Below are positions 42,993-52,017 of a stretch of 64,000 bases of DNA, one piece after another (the first letter of the stretch is position 1; every line of letters begins with the position of its first letter). Under the pieces are notes generated by a model. The model made no database searches. It saw only the letters and a list, made by a program, of their open reading frames with translations, and was not told the origin of the DNA. Where the stretch lies: assembly GCA_013368375.1 (NCBI GenBank), contig JAACJP010000006.1, positions 310,001 through 374,000 of the forward strand. Direction: 5' to 3'. Source of the DNA: Tricholomella constricta. Taxonomy: Eukaryota > Basidiomycota > Agaricomycetes > Agaricales > Lyophyllaceae. The translations under genes and the position numbers were made by a program.

Positions 42993-43768
42993 TCAGGCTT
43001 CAAGGCCCAATCGTCGCCGCTCCTCGCGTTCCCGCTCGAGCTTGGTAGTTTTGTTCTCACCAACAGTAATCGTATCATCCCAGGCCACAAACAGTCCAGA
43101 GAGAGCATCCACCTAGGAAAGACCTGTTTCATCCGCCTGGTATGAAAAGCAAGCAAGCGCAACACGCACCTGAGTCGCATGTCGCTCCATCAGCGCCGCC
43201 GTCCGCCTCTCCAACGCTGCAGCCAGCTCTACGTCCGTTTGATGTGCCTTTAGCAGCGCCACCAGCCGCGGCTGCAGCTCCTCGTACCCTTTATAAGAAA
43301 AAAATCCATTATTTACGCAAAGAAAAGGATAGAAGACACAACGCTCACCCGCAAGCTTCCCTGCGCCTGTGACGCCCTTCTGCTCCAGAAGCTCAATCTC
43401 GCGCATGTCGCGATCCGCCGCGCGGATGTCCGGCTCCATCTCTGTGAGGAACGCCTCGAGCTCGGCGACATCGTGTCATACGACGGCGCCTCTGTGAGGG
43501 ACCCCGACAGCGCAAAAGCCGGCGTCAGGAGGTGCGCGTGTGGGGGGGCTCGCGCTCTTTGCCTTTGCGGTCGCGGGCGTCCTGCTTGACGCCGAGGAGA
43601 ATCGCCTCGAGCCAGCGCAGACGCAGATCGAGGGCGAGGGCGGGATCGATGTTAGGTGGAACAAGTTGCATATCGGGTGGTGGTGGTGGTGGGGGTGGTC
43701 GAGTGGGAAAGAAGGCAGAGATGGAGGAGGGCGGCGGAGAGGAGGGAGGAGGAGAGGAGGGCGGAGTG
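42993..43768 (-). pseudogene. Decayed copy of the dynactin p22/p24-like gene
   Basis: Same sequence as the intact gene at 58595-59612 but broken in three ways. The 5' end (N-terminal proline-rich start) is lost at the junction near 43768. An internal segment matching 59140-59318 of the other copy is deleted, with a shared CGTG at the junction near 43540. A 4-bp deletion near 43464 shifts the frame within the SPEQLEAF region. The C-terminal exons (ERRTAALMERHATQ and DALSGLFVAWDDTI) remain readable, ending at TGA 42993-42995. It therefore cannot encode the full protein. Confidence 0.85.
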
Positions 43769-44013
43769 CTGCATCAGGGGCACAATCTGACAGACGATGA
43801 GCACGATAAATCTTTGGATGAGGAGATGTGCTCACTTGTTCATATGGCAAAGCGATGTCCAAAGGTTCGGACAACTTCTTCATCGCATATCGAAGGTCGC
43901 CTTGCAGATGTCGTTGTTTCCTCTCCGCCCTCCGTTTCTCCTCGGCCTGTTTCTTCACCGCCGCTTCATGGAGCTGCGGCAAGTTGTTTGGTGATCAACC
44001 TTTATCGATTATC
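43769..44013 (-). pseudogene. PRP40 exon fragment fused to the duplication junction
   Basis: On the minus strand, after an acceptor-like CCGCAG near 43988, the sequence reads LHEAAVKKQAEEKRRAERKQ, RHLQGDLRYAMKKLSEPLDI and ALPYEQ. It is followed by a plausible intron (GTGAGC to TGTCAG) and IVPLMQ. This is characteristic of the FF-domain part of the U1 snRNP factor Prp40. It stops abruptly at 43769, where the dynactin-like sequence begins. No WW domains or other FF repeats are near, so it is an isolated fragment of one exon plus the start of the next. A complete PRP40 gene must be elsewhere; recognition is from family knowledge. Confidence 0.65.
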
Positions 44014-44188
44014 TCCCATTGTGCCAGTATTGAACCAGTACGTTCGTCGGTGTTCAGTCTAGAAAGCATTGAACCCATATGTTCATTGCTGCCTGAGCTG
44101 GCGTTGACTATAGGTTTCCCGCTATTGTAGTTGTAGCTTCCGGTCACACAACTTGTGACGTGTTCACGTGCTATTGCGTCATTTCCTT

Positions 44189-44230
44189 TTCGCGCCTACT
44201 GGCTCATGACGTGTCCAATAGATTCGTCTA
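44189..44230 (-). repeat. B2 repeat, outer part
   Basis: Identical to 50501-50542 of B1 (42 bp). It ends with the TA target of the first nested transposon (44229-44230). The outer edge of the retroelement lies at about 44189; three T residues make the exact base ambiguous. Confidence 0.9.
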
Positions 44231-44267
44231 AGATAGGTCGCACTCACATGCGACGAACCTCAGGGTC
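44231..44267 (+). repeat. Left TIR of transposon 1
   Basis: 37 bp, perfectly matched by the reverse complement of 47124-47160. Contains an internal hairpin GTCGCA/TGCGAC. Confidence 0.95.
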
Positions 44268-44430
44268 TGTGACTTGATGTGACATTATACTTAGCGGGTT
44301 TCCCAGGCCCGATTTGGACACTTTGGACGATTGACGCGCGCTGTGGAGTTCAATGAGAAATTGACAACATGAAGATATTTTATGCATGTACATAGTGAGC
44401 ATGTGGTATATATTAAGGTAGTATGATTTA

Positions 44431-46885
44431 TTAGGCCCGCACTGAATCAAAGCTCTCCATGATCCCTTCAGGAAGGACACGATGTCCACGGTATTTTTTG
44501 GCTGCCCAGGCTGCTTGCTGTCCATTGAGGCCTTTACGATAAGCATCCATAAAGCGGCGGGAACGTGTTGCAAATCGGCGCATTACAACCAATGGAACAG
44601 AATCCAGTGCCTCTCTAACGTTCTTCTCCAGATCTGCCTCCTTTGATGACGTAGGAAATTGTCGATAGATTCGTTTTGCATATCCCCAACACTGCTCAAT
44701 AAAATTGAGCTCGCAGTGGAATTTTGGCAGGAATATGGCACGAAAGCCACGGGCTTCGCACTTTATCTCCAGAAGGGATTTGACGGAGACAAAGTCAGGT
44801 TGATTGAAGAGAACACGGCGACAACAGCAGTTTGCCATTGTATCTTTGCACTTGAAGCCTTTGCATTCTGCAAGCAGCTTCTCGCCATGTGCAAGTAAAC
44901 CACGTTCAGTGAGAATTTGAGCCATGCCTTTGAAGCAACCCGCCTGCTCATGCCCGTCAGCAAAATAGAGGTGTTGTGGTTGTCCGTTAAATGTCGCATC
45001 ACCCATGCGGACTCGTCTCTTGATGATCTTCCCGTGGCTATCACGGCGAGGTGAGCCATCAACATTGAGTTCGTTGACATCCACACCAAAGTCCTGAGAA
45101 ATGCCCTTGGGCATTTTACGTGCAGACAAGGCATCATCGGCACGTTTGAGGTGTGTGGGTGCGTTGTCGAAGACAAAAACATGCTCGTCCTCGGGGTAGT
45201 GCTTCGAAGCCAGATCCATAGCGCGTCGTGCATGTTCTAGAATGTCGTCATTGGTGAAATATCCCTCGCGGTTCTTTCCAGCCTTGAAATACACGCGTGT
45301 GTTCTCTGTGCCATCTGGAGATTCCATCCATCCATAATCGGCAGAAACAAAGTCTGCAACCATGAGCGATGCACCCTCTCCTTTGGCGCGTGGGACTGCC
45401 TTCTCCGATTTGTGAACCCAGCGCACAATTCGACGATCATTTGCATAGAATGTTGATTCATCATGAAACCAGACCACAATGTGGCGGTAGATAGGCCTGT
45501 TGCCCTCCTCTGCTGCTTCGTTACTGTTTGCCTGCTCCCAGTTACGCATTCGGACCTCGATCTCAGTCCATGCCGGGAGGAAGACTGTCTGGCGATAATA
45601 AATGACATCAGATCGCTCGTGACCATCAACAAACTGCCCAGATGGGCGCTTCGTCCATCGATATCCCATTTTTTTCATCCACCGCTGTGCTGTTGCAAGG
45701 CTGATTCCCTTCTTGAAGCCAAGACGCTGCTTGATCTCGGGTTTGTCGATGTAATGAACAATATCGAGTGCCCTGATGTATTTGCCGATGCTTTGCAGAT
45801 GGAGCGCAATCTCGGCCGCTACATCCTCCTCGTCAATTCTCGATCCTCGGCCCTTGCAGTTCTGGTGGTTTGGAAGGCTGGTGCGGTCTTCGATAAATCC
45901 CTTGGTCCATTTTCGAAGATTCCGGGCCCTATCAACCCCCTTTTGGGCAATGTTTGCGGCATGCAGAGATGCCGCCATCCACTGTCCACTGTACGGTCCG
46001 TTCTCGCTGGTGAAGACCACCAGCAGCATCTGCATATGTTCCAGCCGTGTACGGAGGACTAACGGGAGCTTTGGGTCACGAAACCCCGGGCCCTTCTTGC
46101 GTCGAGGCTTCAAGATCGTGTTCAGATCGACAAGTGCCGATTTAGCTGCCGAGACTGTTGGCGGCCTCCTCAGATTGTAGTCATAAGATCGCGCAGGACT
46201 AAGGCTGAAGGAATTGGGATTAGAAGGTGGGCAGGGGGTATCCGGATTGTGATGAGTTGCATTTGCCTCTTCATTTCTGCCTGACCCGGGCTCAGCATCC
46301 AAGTCCCCGATTTCCTCACTGTCCGAGTCTTCACTTTCACTGGACCTGCTTTCAGAACCACTCTCAAGTCCTGTTTCTTCAAAAAACTCGACATGCATTG
46401 CCTGTCCTCCAGGAGAGCTCAGTGTCATCACCCCGGCATCAAGATCTGCATCACGCACCTCTGTAGAATCAAGCGCGACATCATTCAGCATCTCATCATC
46501 CCTTGGACTGTGTATCTCCACTCTATTTCCCCCTTCATCTCCACTTGGCTCCGACGCGATGGGTTCTTGCATGCTGAGGGCATCACCTGCCATGACATCA
46601 ACTGATGTCTCGCCCGCAGGGTCTGGAGGGCGTGGGTTCGAGAACCGGCCTTGAGACGCGAGGATCGCAACCTGCGCACGTCGCGTGTCGGACAGCGTCG
46701 TCTTCGCGCGAGAGTTTGTCCTGGAGGGCACCTCCTTGAAGTATTTTGTAGGTAAGTCACTGTTTAGCTCATGGATTGCTCACATTCTCCTTATTAACTC
46801 CCTTGTTCTTTGCTACTTTCTTCTTCTTAGAATATCCTCCGAGGTTTCTTGTCCATGAGATCTTATAGGCCTTGACCTTGGGCAT
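44431..46885 (-). CDS. Transposase of transposon 1 (DDE_3, Tc1/mariner-IS630 superfamily)
   Basis: Two exons. Exon 1 (46885 to about 46781) encodes MPKVKAYKISWTRNLGGYSK and a lysine-rich stretch ending NKEN. A 49-nt intron (GTGAGC to TTCAAG) leads to EVPSRTNSRAKTTLSDTRRA and a long open exon to the stop at 44431. An acidic N-terminal region is followed by a winged-helix-like KGISLATAQRWMKKMGYRWT. The DDE core has D1 in WFHDESTFYANDRR, D2 in HVFVFDNAPTHLKR, and E in FLPKFHCELNFIEQCWGYAK. It ends RFMDAYRKGLNGQQAAWAAK and KYRGHRVLP. No frameshift or nonsense codon is visible, so the element may be autonomous. About 790 residues. Confidence 0.88.
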
Positions 46886-47123
46886 GATGGGCGGTCCACT
46901 GTGTTTATTGACTATCGAATTTCCTTTTTGGGCACCAGTGACTTCATCTTTTTGGTGCCGCGAAGTCGTAACACTCGATAGGTTCTTCAACGAGCTCCCT
47001 TGCTAAAAAAATAGCACCGCTATGTAGTAGAATACATGTTAATCTAACAACTCGCAGTTCCACTTTTTCTCAAGTAAGTCTGTACCAAAAGCCTATTGAC
47101 TTCGCGTGTTTTGTCACGCATCG

Positions 47124-47160
47124 GACCCTGAGGTTCGTCGCATGTGAGTGCGACCTATCT
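47124..47160 (-). repeat. Right TIR of transposon 1
   Basis: 37 bp, inverted and identical to 44231-44267. Confidence 0.95.
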
Positions 47161-47168
47161 TACACGTA
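47161..47168 (-). repeat. B2 remnant between the two transposons
   Basis: TACACGTA: the right TA of transposon 1, four bases CACG of the B2 repeat, and the left TA of transposon 2. Matches 50541-50548 of B1 exactly. Confidence 0.92.
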
Positions 47169-47204
47169 AGATATGCCTCACCCAGAGGCGTCTTGGTCAT
47201 GTGA
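47169..47204 (+). repeat. Left TIR of transposon 2
   Basis: 36 bp; one mismatch to the right TIR (position 14). Contains the short hairpin GCCTC/GAGGC. Confidence 0.93.
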
Positions 47205-47354
47205 TATTGTGACGTTTTGTGACTGGCGGCTAAATGCAGCGCCACGGTGATTTCAAGTGCATTAAAGCAGTACTTAGCCATGTATTTACACTATTTACAT
47301 TGTAGAGTAATTATAAGAAGAGCATTATTTACGATTTGATATATAAATGACCTT

Positions 47355-49793
47355 CTAATGGCGCCGTTGGGGACCTGATGCCATGAGAGTGTCCAATTGA
47401 GATAGAATATTCTCGGGGATCGTTCGATGGCCTCGATATTTCTTTGCAGCCCATGCCGCTTGAGCACCATCTAGGCCTTTGCGATACGCATCCATGAACC
47501 GCAGCGAGCGCCTTGCAAACCTGCTCACGCTCTTATTAAATGTGATTTCATTCAGATCAAATCTCGCACCTTCGCATTTCAATCACCGTCACCTCTTCAA
47601 GGGATTGCAGCAAATTCCGTTCGAGATCCTCCTCCTTGGATGAAAGAGGGTACATTCGATAGCGTCGTTTAGCATAACCCCAGCATTGCTCAATGAAATT
47701 GAGTTCACAGTGGAACTTCGGCAGAAAAAAGACGCGAAATCCATTGGCCTTTGCATCCAGCTCGAGAAGGGACTCAGCTTTGGCAAAATCGGGCTGGTTG
47801 TACAGGAACCGACGGCAGCAGCAATCTGTAACACCTTCAGGGCAACTCTTGAATGTCCTCCCACACTGTGCCTTCTTCTTCGCGATGTGCGCGAAACCAC
47901 GTTCCTCGAGAATCAAGGCCATGCCCTTGAAGTCTCCAGCGCGCTCGTGGCCTTCTGGGAAATAGAACTGCTGCTCTTGTCCTCCTGGGAGCTTACCATT
48001 TGCCATGCGGACTCGCTGCTTCTTTATTTTCCCATCACTGTCGTATACTGGCTTCCCGTTGGGACCTATCACGTTCACGTCAACCCCGAATACCGACGAC
48101 GGGCCTTTAGGCATCTTGAGAGCAGACAGAGCGGTTTCTGCACGTTTCGTATGTGTCTTCGCATTGTCGTAGGCGAATTCGTGATCATCATTTGGCCAGC
48201 GCTCCTTCACATATGTCATGGCTTCCCCGAACTGCTTGCGCACATCGTCATTGTCAAAGTAGCCATCGCGGTTCTTCCCTGCCTTGAAAAGTGTGACGCC
48301 TATCCACCCATAATCTGCGGAGACAAATGCAGCAACCATCAATGAATGTCCTTCACCCTTTGTGTACGGGATGGCATTCTCGGATTTGTGCACCCAGCGG
48401 ACGTTACGGCGATCATGTGCATAATATGTTGATTCATCGTGTACCCAAACAACCTTGCGGCGTGCTGGTGAGTTCTCTTCCTCCTCTTCGGTGCCGTCCT
48501 GCTTCCATTTGCGCATAAAGGGCTCGATCTCGGCCATAGTGGGCAGGAAGACCTCATTTCGGTATTTGACCACGTCGCTACGTTCGTGACCATCAACGTA
48601 CTGGCCGCGAGGATTCCTTGTCCATCGATATCCCATTTGAGACATCCACCTCTGTGCTGTAGCAAGTGAGATTGTCTTACGACGGCCAAGTTTCTCGAGC
48701 ACCTCGGGTCGAGCAACATAATCAACAATATCCTTCGCGCAGACCCATGCTCCCAAGGTCTGCAGATGCAAGTGGATCTCCTGGGCAAAATCCTCGTCTT
48801 CGAGATGGCTCCTTCCTGCTCCACCTTTCCAGTTATGTTGGGGAACAAACTTGGGATCTGCAATAAAGTTCCGTGTCCACTGCCGAATCTGCCTCGCCTG
48901 ATATTTTCCGTGGCGCAAGCTTTTCGCTGTCAGCTCTGATGCTTTCGTCCACTGAGAGGTGCCTGGGTTCTTCGATTGAAGGTTTATCGCATGGAAGCAA
49001 AATAGGCTCATAGCCTCGAAGCGCTCGCGAACAATGCGATCGAGGCCGGGATCCTGGTGGCCGTACCCCTTCTTCCGCCTCGGCTTTAGTATGGCATTGA
49101 GCTTGTCATATGCAGCTTTGATTTGATCTAGATCTGGGGCTGGTATCCAATTACCAGCTTGCGTTGGTTTGAAATTGCGTGGTCGGCTCGCTGTGTAATC
49201 GTCTTCGCCCGTGATGTCTTCGGTGTCCGTCACCTCGTCGTCCTCTCCCTCCCAAACGTCGACATCGTTTTCTTCGTCAAGTCCTTCATTAGATATAGCG
49301 TGTGCACCATCTTCAGGATCATCTATCCACCCGTCATCCATGTCCTTGTCCGGCTCATCTAAGGCATCCACTTGGGTATCCAAAGTGCCTACTGGGATTC
49401 TGAATATCTCTCATAGCTCAAACTGTGATAGAAGCTTACCTGGAATGTGCTCCAGACACTCATCAGCGGTAGTTGAATGTGCCGCAGCCTTGTGCAACTC
49501 TGAAAAGTCTTCAGGAAGTCCACTAGGGGTGCAGCTTAAATCCGAGGTGTGTGTCATTTTTTCAACTGTCAACTGGTGATCTAGGACGTCGCTTATGCTA
49601 GGATATGATTCTACTGCAGTCTCCAGGTGTTCTGGGATCTTTGTGGACACATTTCAGTGCTTTTCCCAAGTTAAGAGAGGTAAGAGGAGCTCACATTCTC
49701 TTTGTTCTCGTCTAAATGCTTCTTTTTAGCCTTTTTAGACGAGGTGCCCCGGAGACCAAGGTTCGCGAGCGGCCATCTACGCTTGAACACCAT
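47355..49793 (-). CDS. Transposase of transposon 2 (DDE_3, Tc1/mariner-IS630 superfamily)
   Basis: Four exons. Exon 1 starts at ATG 49793 (MVFKRRWPLANLGLRGTSSK, ending ENKEN). Exon 2 (about 49642-49442) and the main exon (from about 49394) are joined by short GT-AG introns. Near the 3' end a 49-nt intron (GTGCGA to GAGCAG, about 47524-47572) joins MRR to FARRSLRFMDAYRKG; without splicing the frame stops early, and the join matches transposase 1. The main exon has RRKTISLATAQRWMSQMGYR, VWVHDESTYYAHDRRNVRWV (D1), EFAYDNAKTHTKRAE (D2) and FHCELNFIEQCWGYAKRRYR (E). It ends KKYRGHRTIPENI and a short tail. It lacks a few residues after SADYGWIG relative to transposase 1. Coding capacity looks intact. 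Confidence 0.87.
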
Positions 49794-50078
49794 GTGTAGC
49801 AGTATATATTGAGGGAGCGATTGTTTTGAGGACGCGACGCGACGTGAGTACAGCCACAATTACCGCCGCCCAATATGGCAACTACTCTATGCCCAAATGA
49901 GGTCGCGGCAGCTTGTAACTTAGTTCACAACTCCTGACGAACTCAAATCAAAATTTCGCGTCCAATGAGATGTGAAGACCTTATATTTTATTCGATCATC
50001 GGAGCTACTTTTTTGATTTGCGGTGGAATGCCGCCTTCAACGATCTTTCCTACTTTTATCACGCCTTGTCACGCCAAT

Positions 50079-50114
50079 TCACATGACCAAGACGCCTCTG
50101 AGTGAGGCATATCT
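50079..50114 (-). repeat. Right TIR of transposon 2
   Basis: Inverted partner of 47169-47204. Confidence 0.93.
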
Positions 50115-50116
50115 TA

Positions 50117-50212
50117 CAAACAGAGACTCTACTGTAAAGGTGGGATAGGAACCCAGAGGCCTTTCGGCTTGAGCGCCGAGGGGGTCTGAATGAGTGGGCT
50201 GTGAACCCAGAC
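50117..50212 (-). repeat. B2 repeat, inner part
   Basis: Identical over 96 bp to 50549-50644 of B1. Follows the right TA of transposon 2. Confidence 0.92.
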
Positions 50213-50321
50213 AGACAGGTACAGTAGAGAAAATGATTGTACGTGAAGAAGAAACTAAGGATTAGTCGCGTACGATGAAATGAATATGAAATGAATATAT
50301 GTGAGAGGCGAGGGTGGGAGG

Positions 50322-50500
50322 GCGCGATGGGAACTGCGCGAGTGAACTACGCGGGTAGTGGTTACCGACTACGGTTCCGGTTACAGAGGAGGAGAGTACG
50401 CGTAGATGGAGGTAGGAAGTTAAGAGGCGCCAGGTCATGTGGCCGCGTGTCACGAAACGTGTCCTCTCTCATCCCGTGCCTCCCTTCGGAGGACTTCCAT
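50322..50500 (-). repeat. A2 repeat
   Basis: 179 bp, matching A1 at 55951-56129. It directly abuts B1. Confidence 0.93.
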
Positions 50501-50644
50501 TTCGCGCCTACTGGCTCATGACGTGTCCAATAGATTCGTCTACACGTACAAACAGAGACTCTACTGTAAAGGTGGGATAGGAACCCAGAGGCCTTTCGGC
50601 TTGAGCGCCGAGGGGGTCTGAATGAGTGGGCTGTGAACCCAGAC
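50501..50644 (-). repeat. B1 repeat (uninterrupted)
   Basis: 144 bp copy of B2 without insertions. Contains TACACGTA at 50541-50548, the intact target of both nested transposons. Confidence 0.93.
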
Positions 50645-50725
50645 CGAAGGAGAGCCTTGAGACGCGTCGGAGCCAGCGAGATGACCCCCCGATCGGAGAT
50701 CAAGACGAAGGGCTAGATGGAGTAA

Positions 50726-51838
50726 CTAAGCACGGGTACGATCCAGTACCAGAGGAGCGAGCAATTCAGCATGAATGGGCGCGATGAGTTCAAGGGAGCG
50801 CCAGTATCTGAGAAATGCGTCCGACGACCAGCGGCCCATGACTTTGACGATGTCGGGGGGTACACCGGCGAGCAGTAGATGGGTAGTACCACTTATCCGG
50901 AAACAATGTCCGGAGATCGTCGGCAGCTTCCTCGCACTGAAAACTTCATTGCAGCGCGCGAGGAATCTCCGCTTGGACAAGATGACAAGAGCCCCATTTG
51001 ATGAGAGATAAGAGGCTAGCGGCGATGACAGGGATTTAGGGCAATTGAGAGTGAAGTGTCGCTTGAGGAGCGTTACGGGATCCGCCTCGGATTGACGAGT
51101 CAAGATAACGTCCTCCCCGAGATTGCCGCAGGTCTTTGTGCGGGGCAAGTGCAGCATGCGGGAGCCGTTTGCGTTCGGAGCCCGAAGATCTGACCAAGAA
51201 GGAATGGTAGAATTGTCGACACCAGATTCACGGTTAGGAAGGATTTCTCCGAGTCGCAGTTGTCCCCAGAAGGCAGCGGATGCGATGAACGCGACGCAGA
51301 CGTCCAGCGGAGAGGAGCGGTCGAGTGTATTCAGGAGCTGTACAAGGGTCATGAGGGAAAAGGCGGCGCGCTTCGATTGGGAAGGCACAGGCCGCATGTT
51401 AGCACAGCCCTTGATAACGTACGCGAGCTGAGTGCCTCCGAGCCAAGGGAGAGAGTTCTGGATGTGCCATGCGCGCAGGGCCGAGCATTTAGCACGAATG
51501 GTACTACCAGCGTGAGTGCCTCCGAAAGAGGCAGCGAAGGCGCAGAGGAGGTCCTCAGAAGCAGGAATGCAAGCGGAAGGCGGCACATTGTTCAGATTAC
51601 AGAAGTCGAAGAATTGGCGGACGGCACGAGAATATCCTACTGAAGTGGATGGACGCCAAGCGTTGAGAATCACTTGGTCAACGCGGGCCTGCAGGGAAGG
51701 CGGGTTTCTCCAGGACTTAGGATTTGAGATTGAGCGGATACCTGCATTCGGAGATCTTGCCGGGGAGCGGAACAATTTGGCAGTGTGCTCCACCGCTAAT
51801 TTAGTAATGTAGGGGGACATCGCACGAAGAGGAGGCAT
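50726..51838 (-). CDS. Tyrosine recombinase of the Ngaro-like element
   Basis: Phage-integrase-type site-specific recombinase that integrates the element's circular DNA. The first in-frame ATG is 51838 (MPPLRAMSPYITKLAVEHTA), although the frame is open upstream to 52006 just after the RT stop. A SAM-like N-terminal domain has RPSTSVGYSRAVRQFFDFCN. Catalytic residues are visible: Arg in AFWGQLRLGEIL, the HCFRISGTTH box (HxxR), GRWSSDAF (His/Trp position) and Tyr in LRYWRSLE near the C-terminus. The pattern R...HxxR...W...Y is complete, so the enzyme could be active. Stop at 50726, 81 bp before B1. Confidence 0.9.
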   Translation of the reverse strand: MPPLRAMSPYITKLAVEHTAKLFRSPARSPNAGIRSISNPKSWRNPPSLQARVDQVILNAWRPSTSVGYSRAVRQFFDFCNLNNVPPSACIPASEDLLCAFAASFGGTHAGSTIRAKCSALRAWHIQNSLPWLGGTQLAYVIKGCANMRPVPSQSKRAAFSLMTLVQLLNTLDRSSPLDVCVAFIASAAFWGQLRLGEILPNRESGVDNSTIPSWSDLRAPNANGSRMLHLPRTKTCGNLGEDVILTRQSEADPVTLLKRHFTLNCPKSLSSPLASYLSSNGALVILSKRRFLARCNEVFSARKLPTISGHCFRISGTTHLLLAGVPPDIVKVMGRWSSDAFLRYWRSLELIAPIHAELLAPLVLDRTRA

Positions 51839-52017
51839 CGGTATTAAGGAGGGATTGTTACGGAGAAAACGGCGGATGTGGTGCGAGTCAGCCGCAGCCC
51901 TGGAAGAAAGGTGTTGAGCAGAACAGGGCTGATGGGCTCGGCTGATGGGACGCAATGCAGCGATGATAGAAATCAGGTAGAAATGATATATTGTCTCGTT
52001 GTACACATAAACAGAAT

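Larger units (their letters stand above)
44231..47160 (-). mobile_element. Tc1/mariner-like transposon 1 (2,930 bp)
   Basis: Perfect 37-bp terminal inverted repeats at 44231-44267 and 47124-47160, starting AGATAGGTCGCACTCACATG. TA duplicates flank it at 44229-44230 and 47161-47162. It encodes one transposase on the minus strand. The uninterrupted B1 copy (50541-50542) shows the single TA of the empty site. Confidence 0.93.
47169..50114 (-). mobile_element. Tc1/mariner-like transposon 2 (2,946 bp)
   Basis: 36-bp terminal inverted repeats at 47169-47204 and 50079-50114 with one mismatch, starting AGATATGCCTCAC. TA duplicates at 47167-47168 and 50115-50116. Encodes a transposase related to that of transposon 1 but clearly distinct. 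The empty site is the TA at 50547-50548. Confidence 0.93.

Noticed and set aside
47355..47600. Frameshift in transposase 2
   Set aside because: The break is explained by a 49-nt GT-AG intron, and the spliced sequence matches transposase 1.
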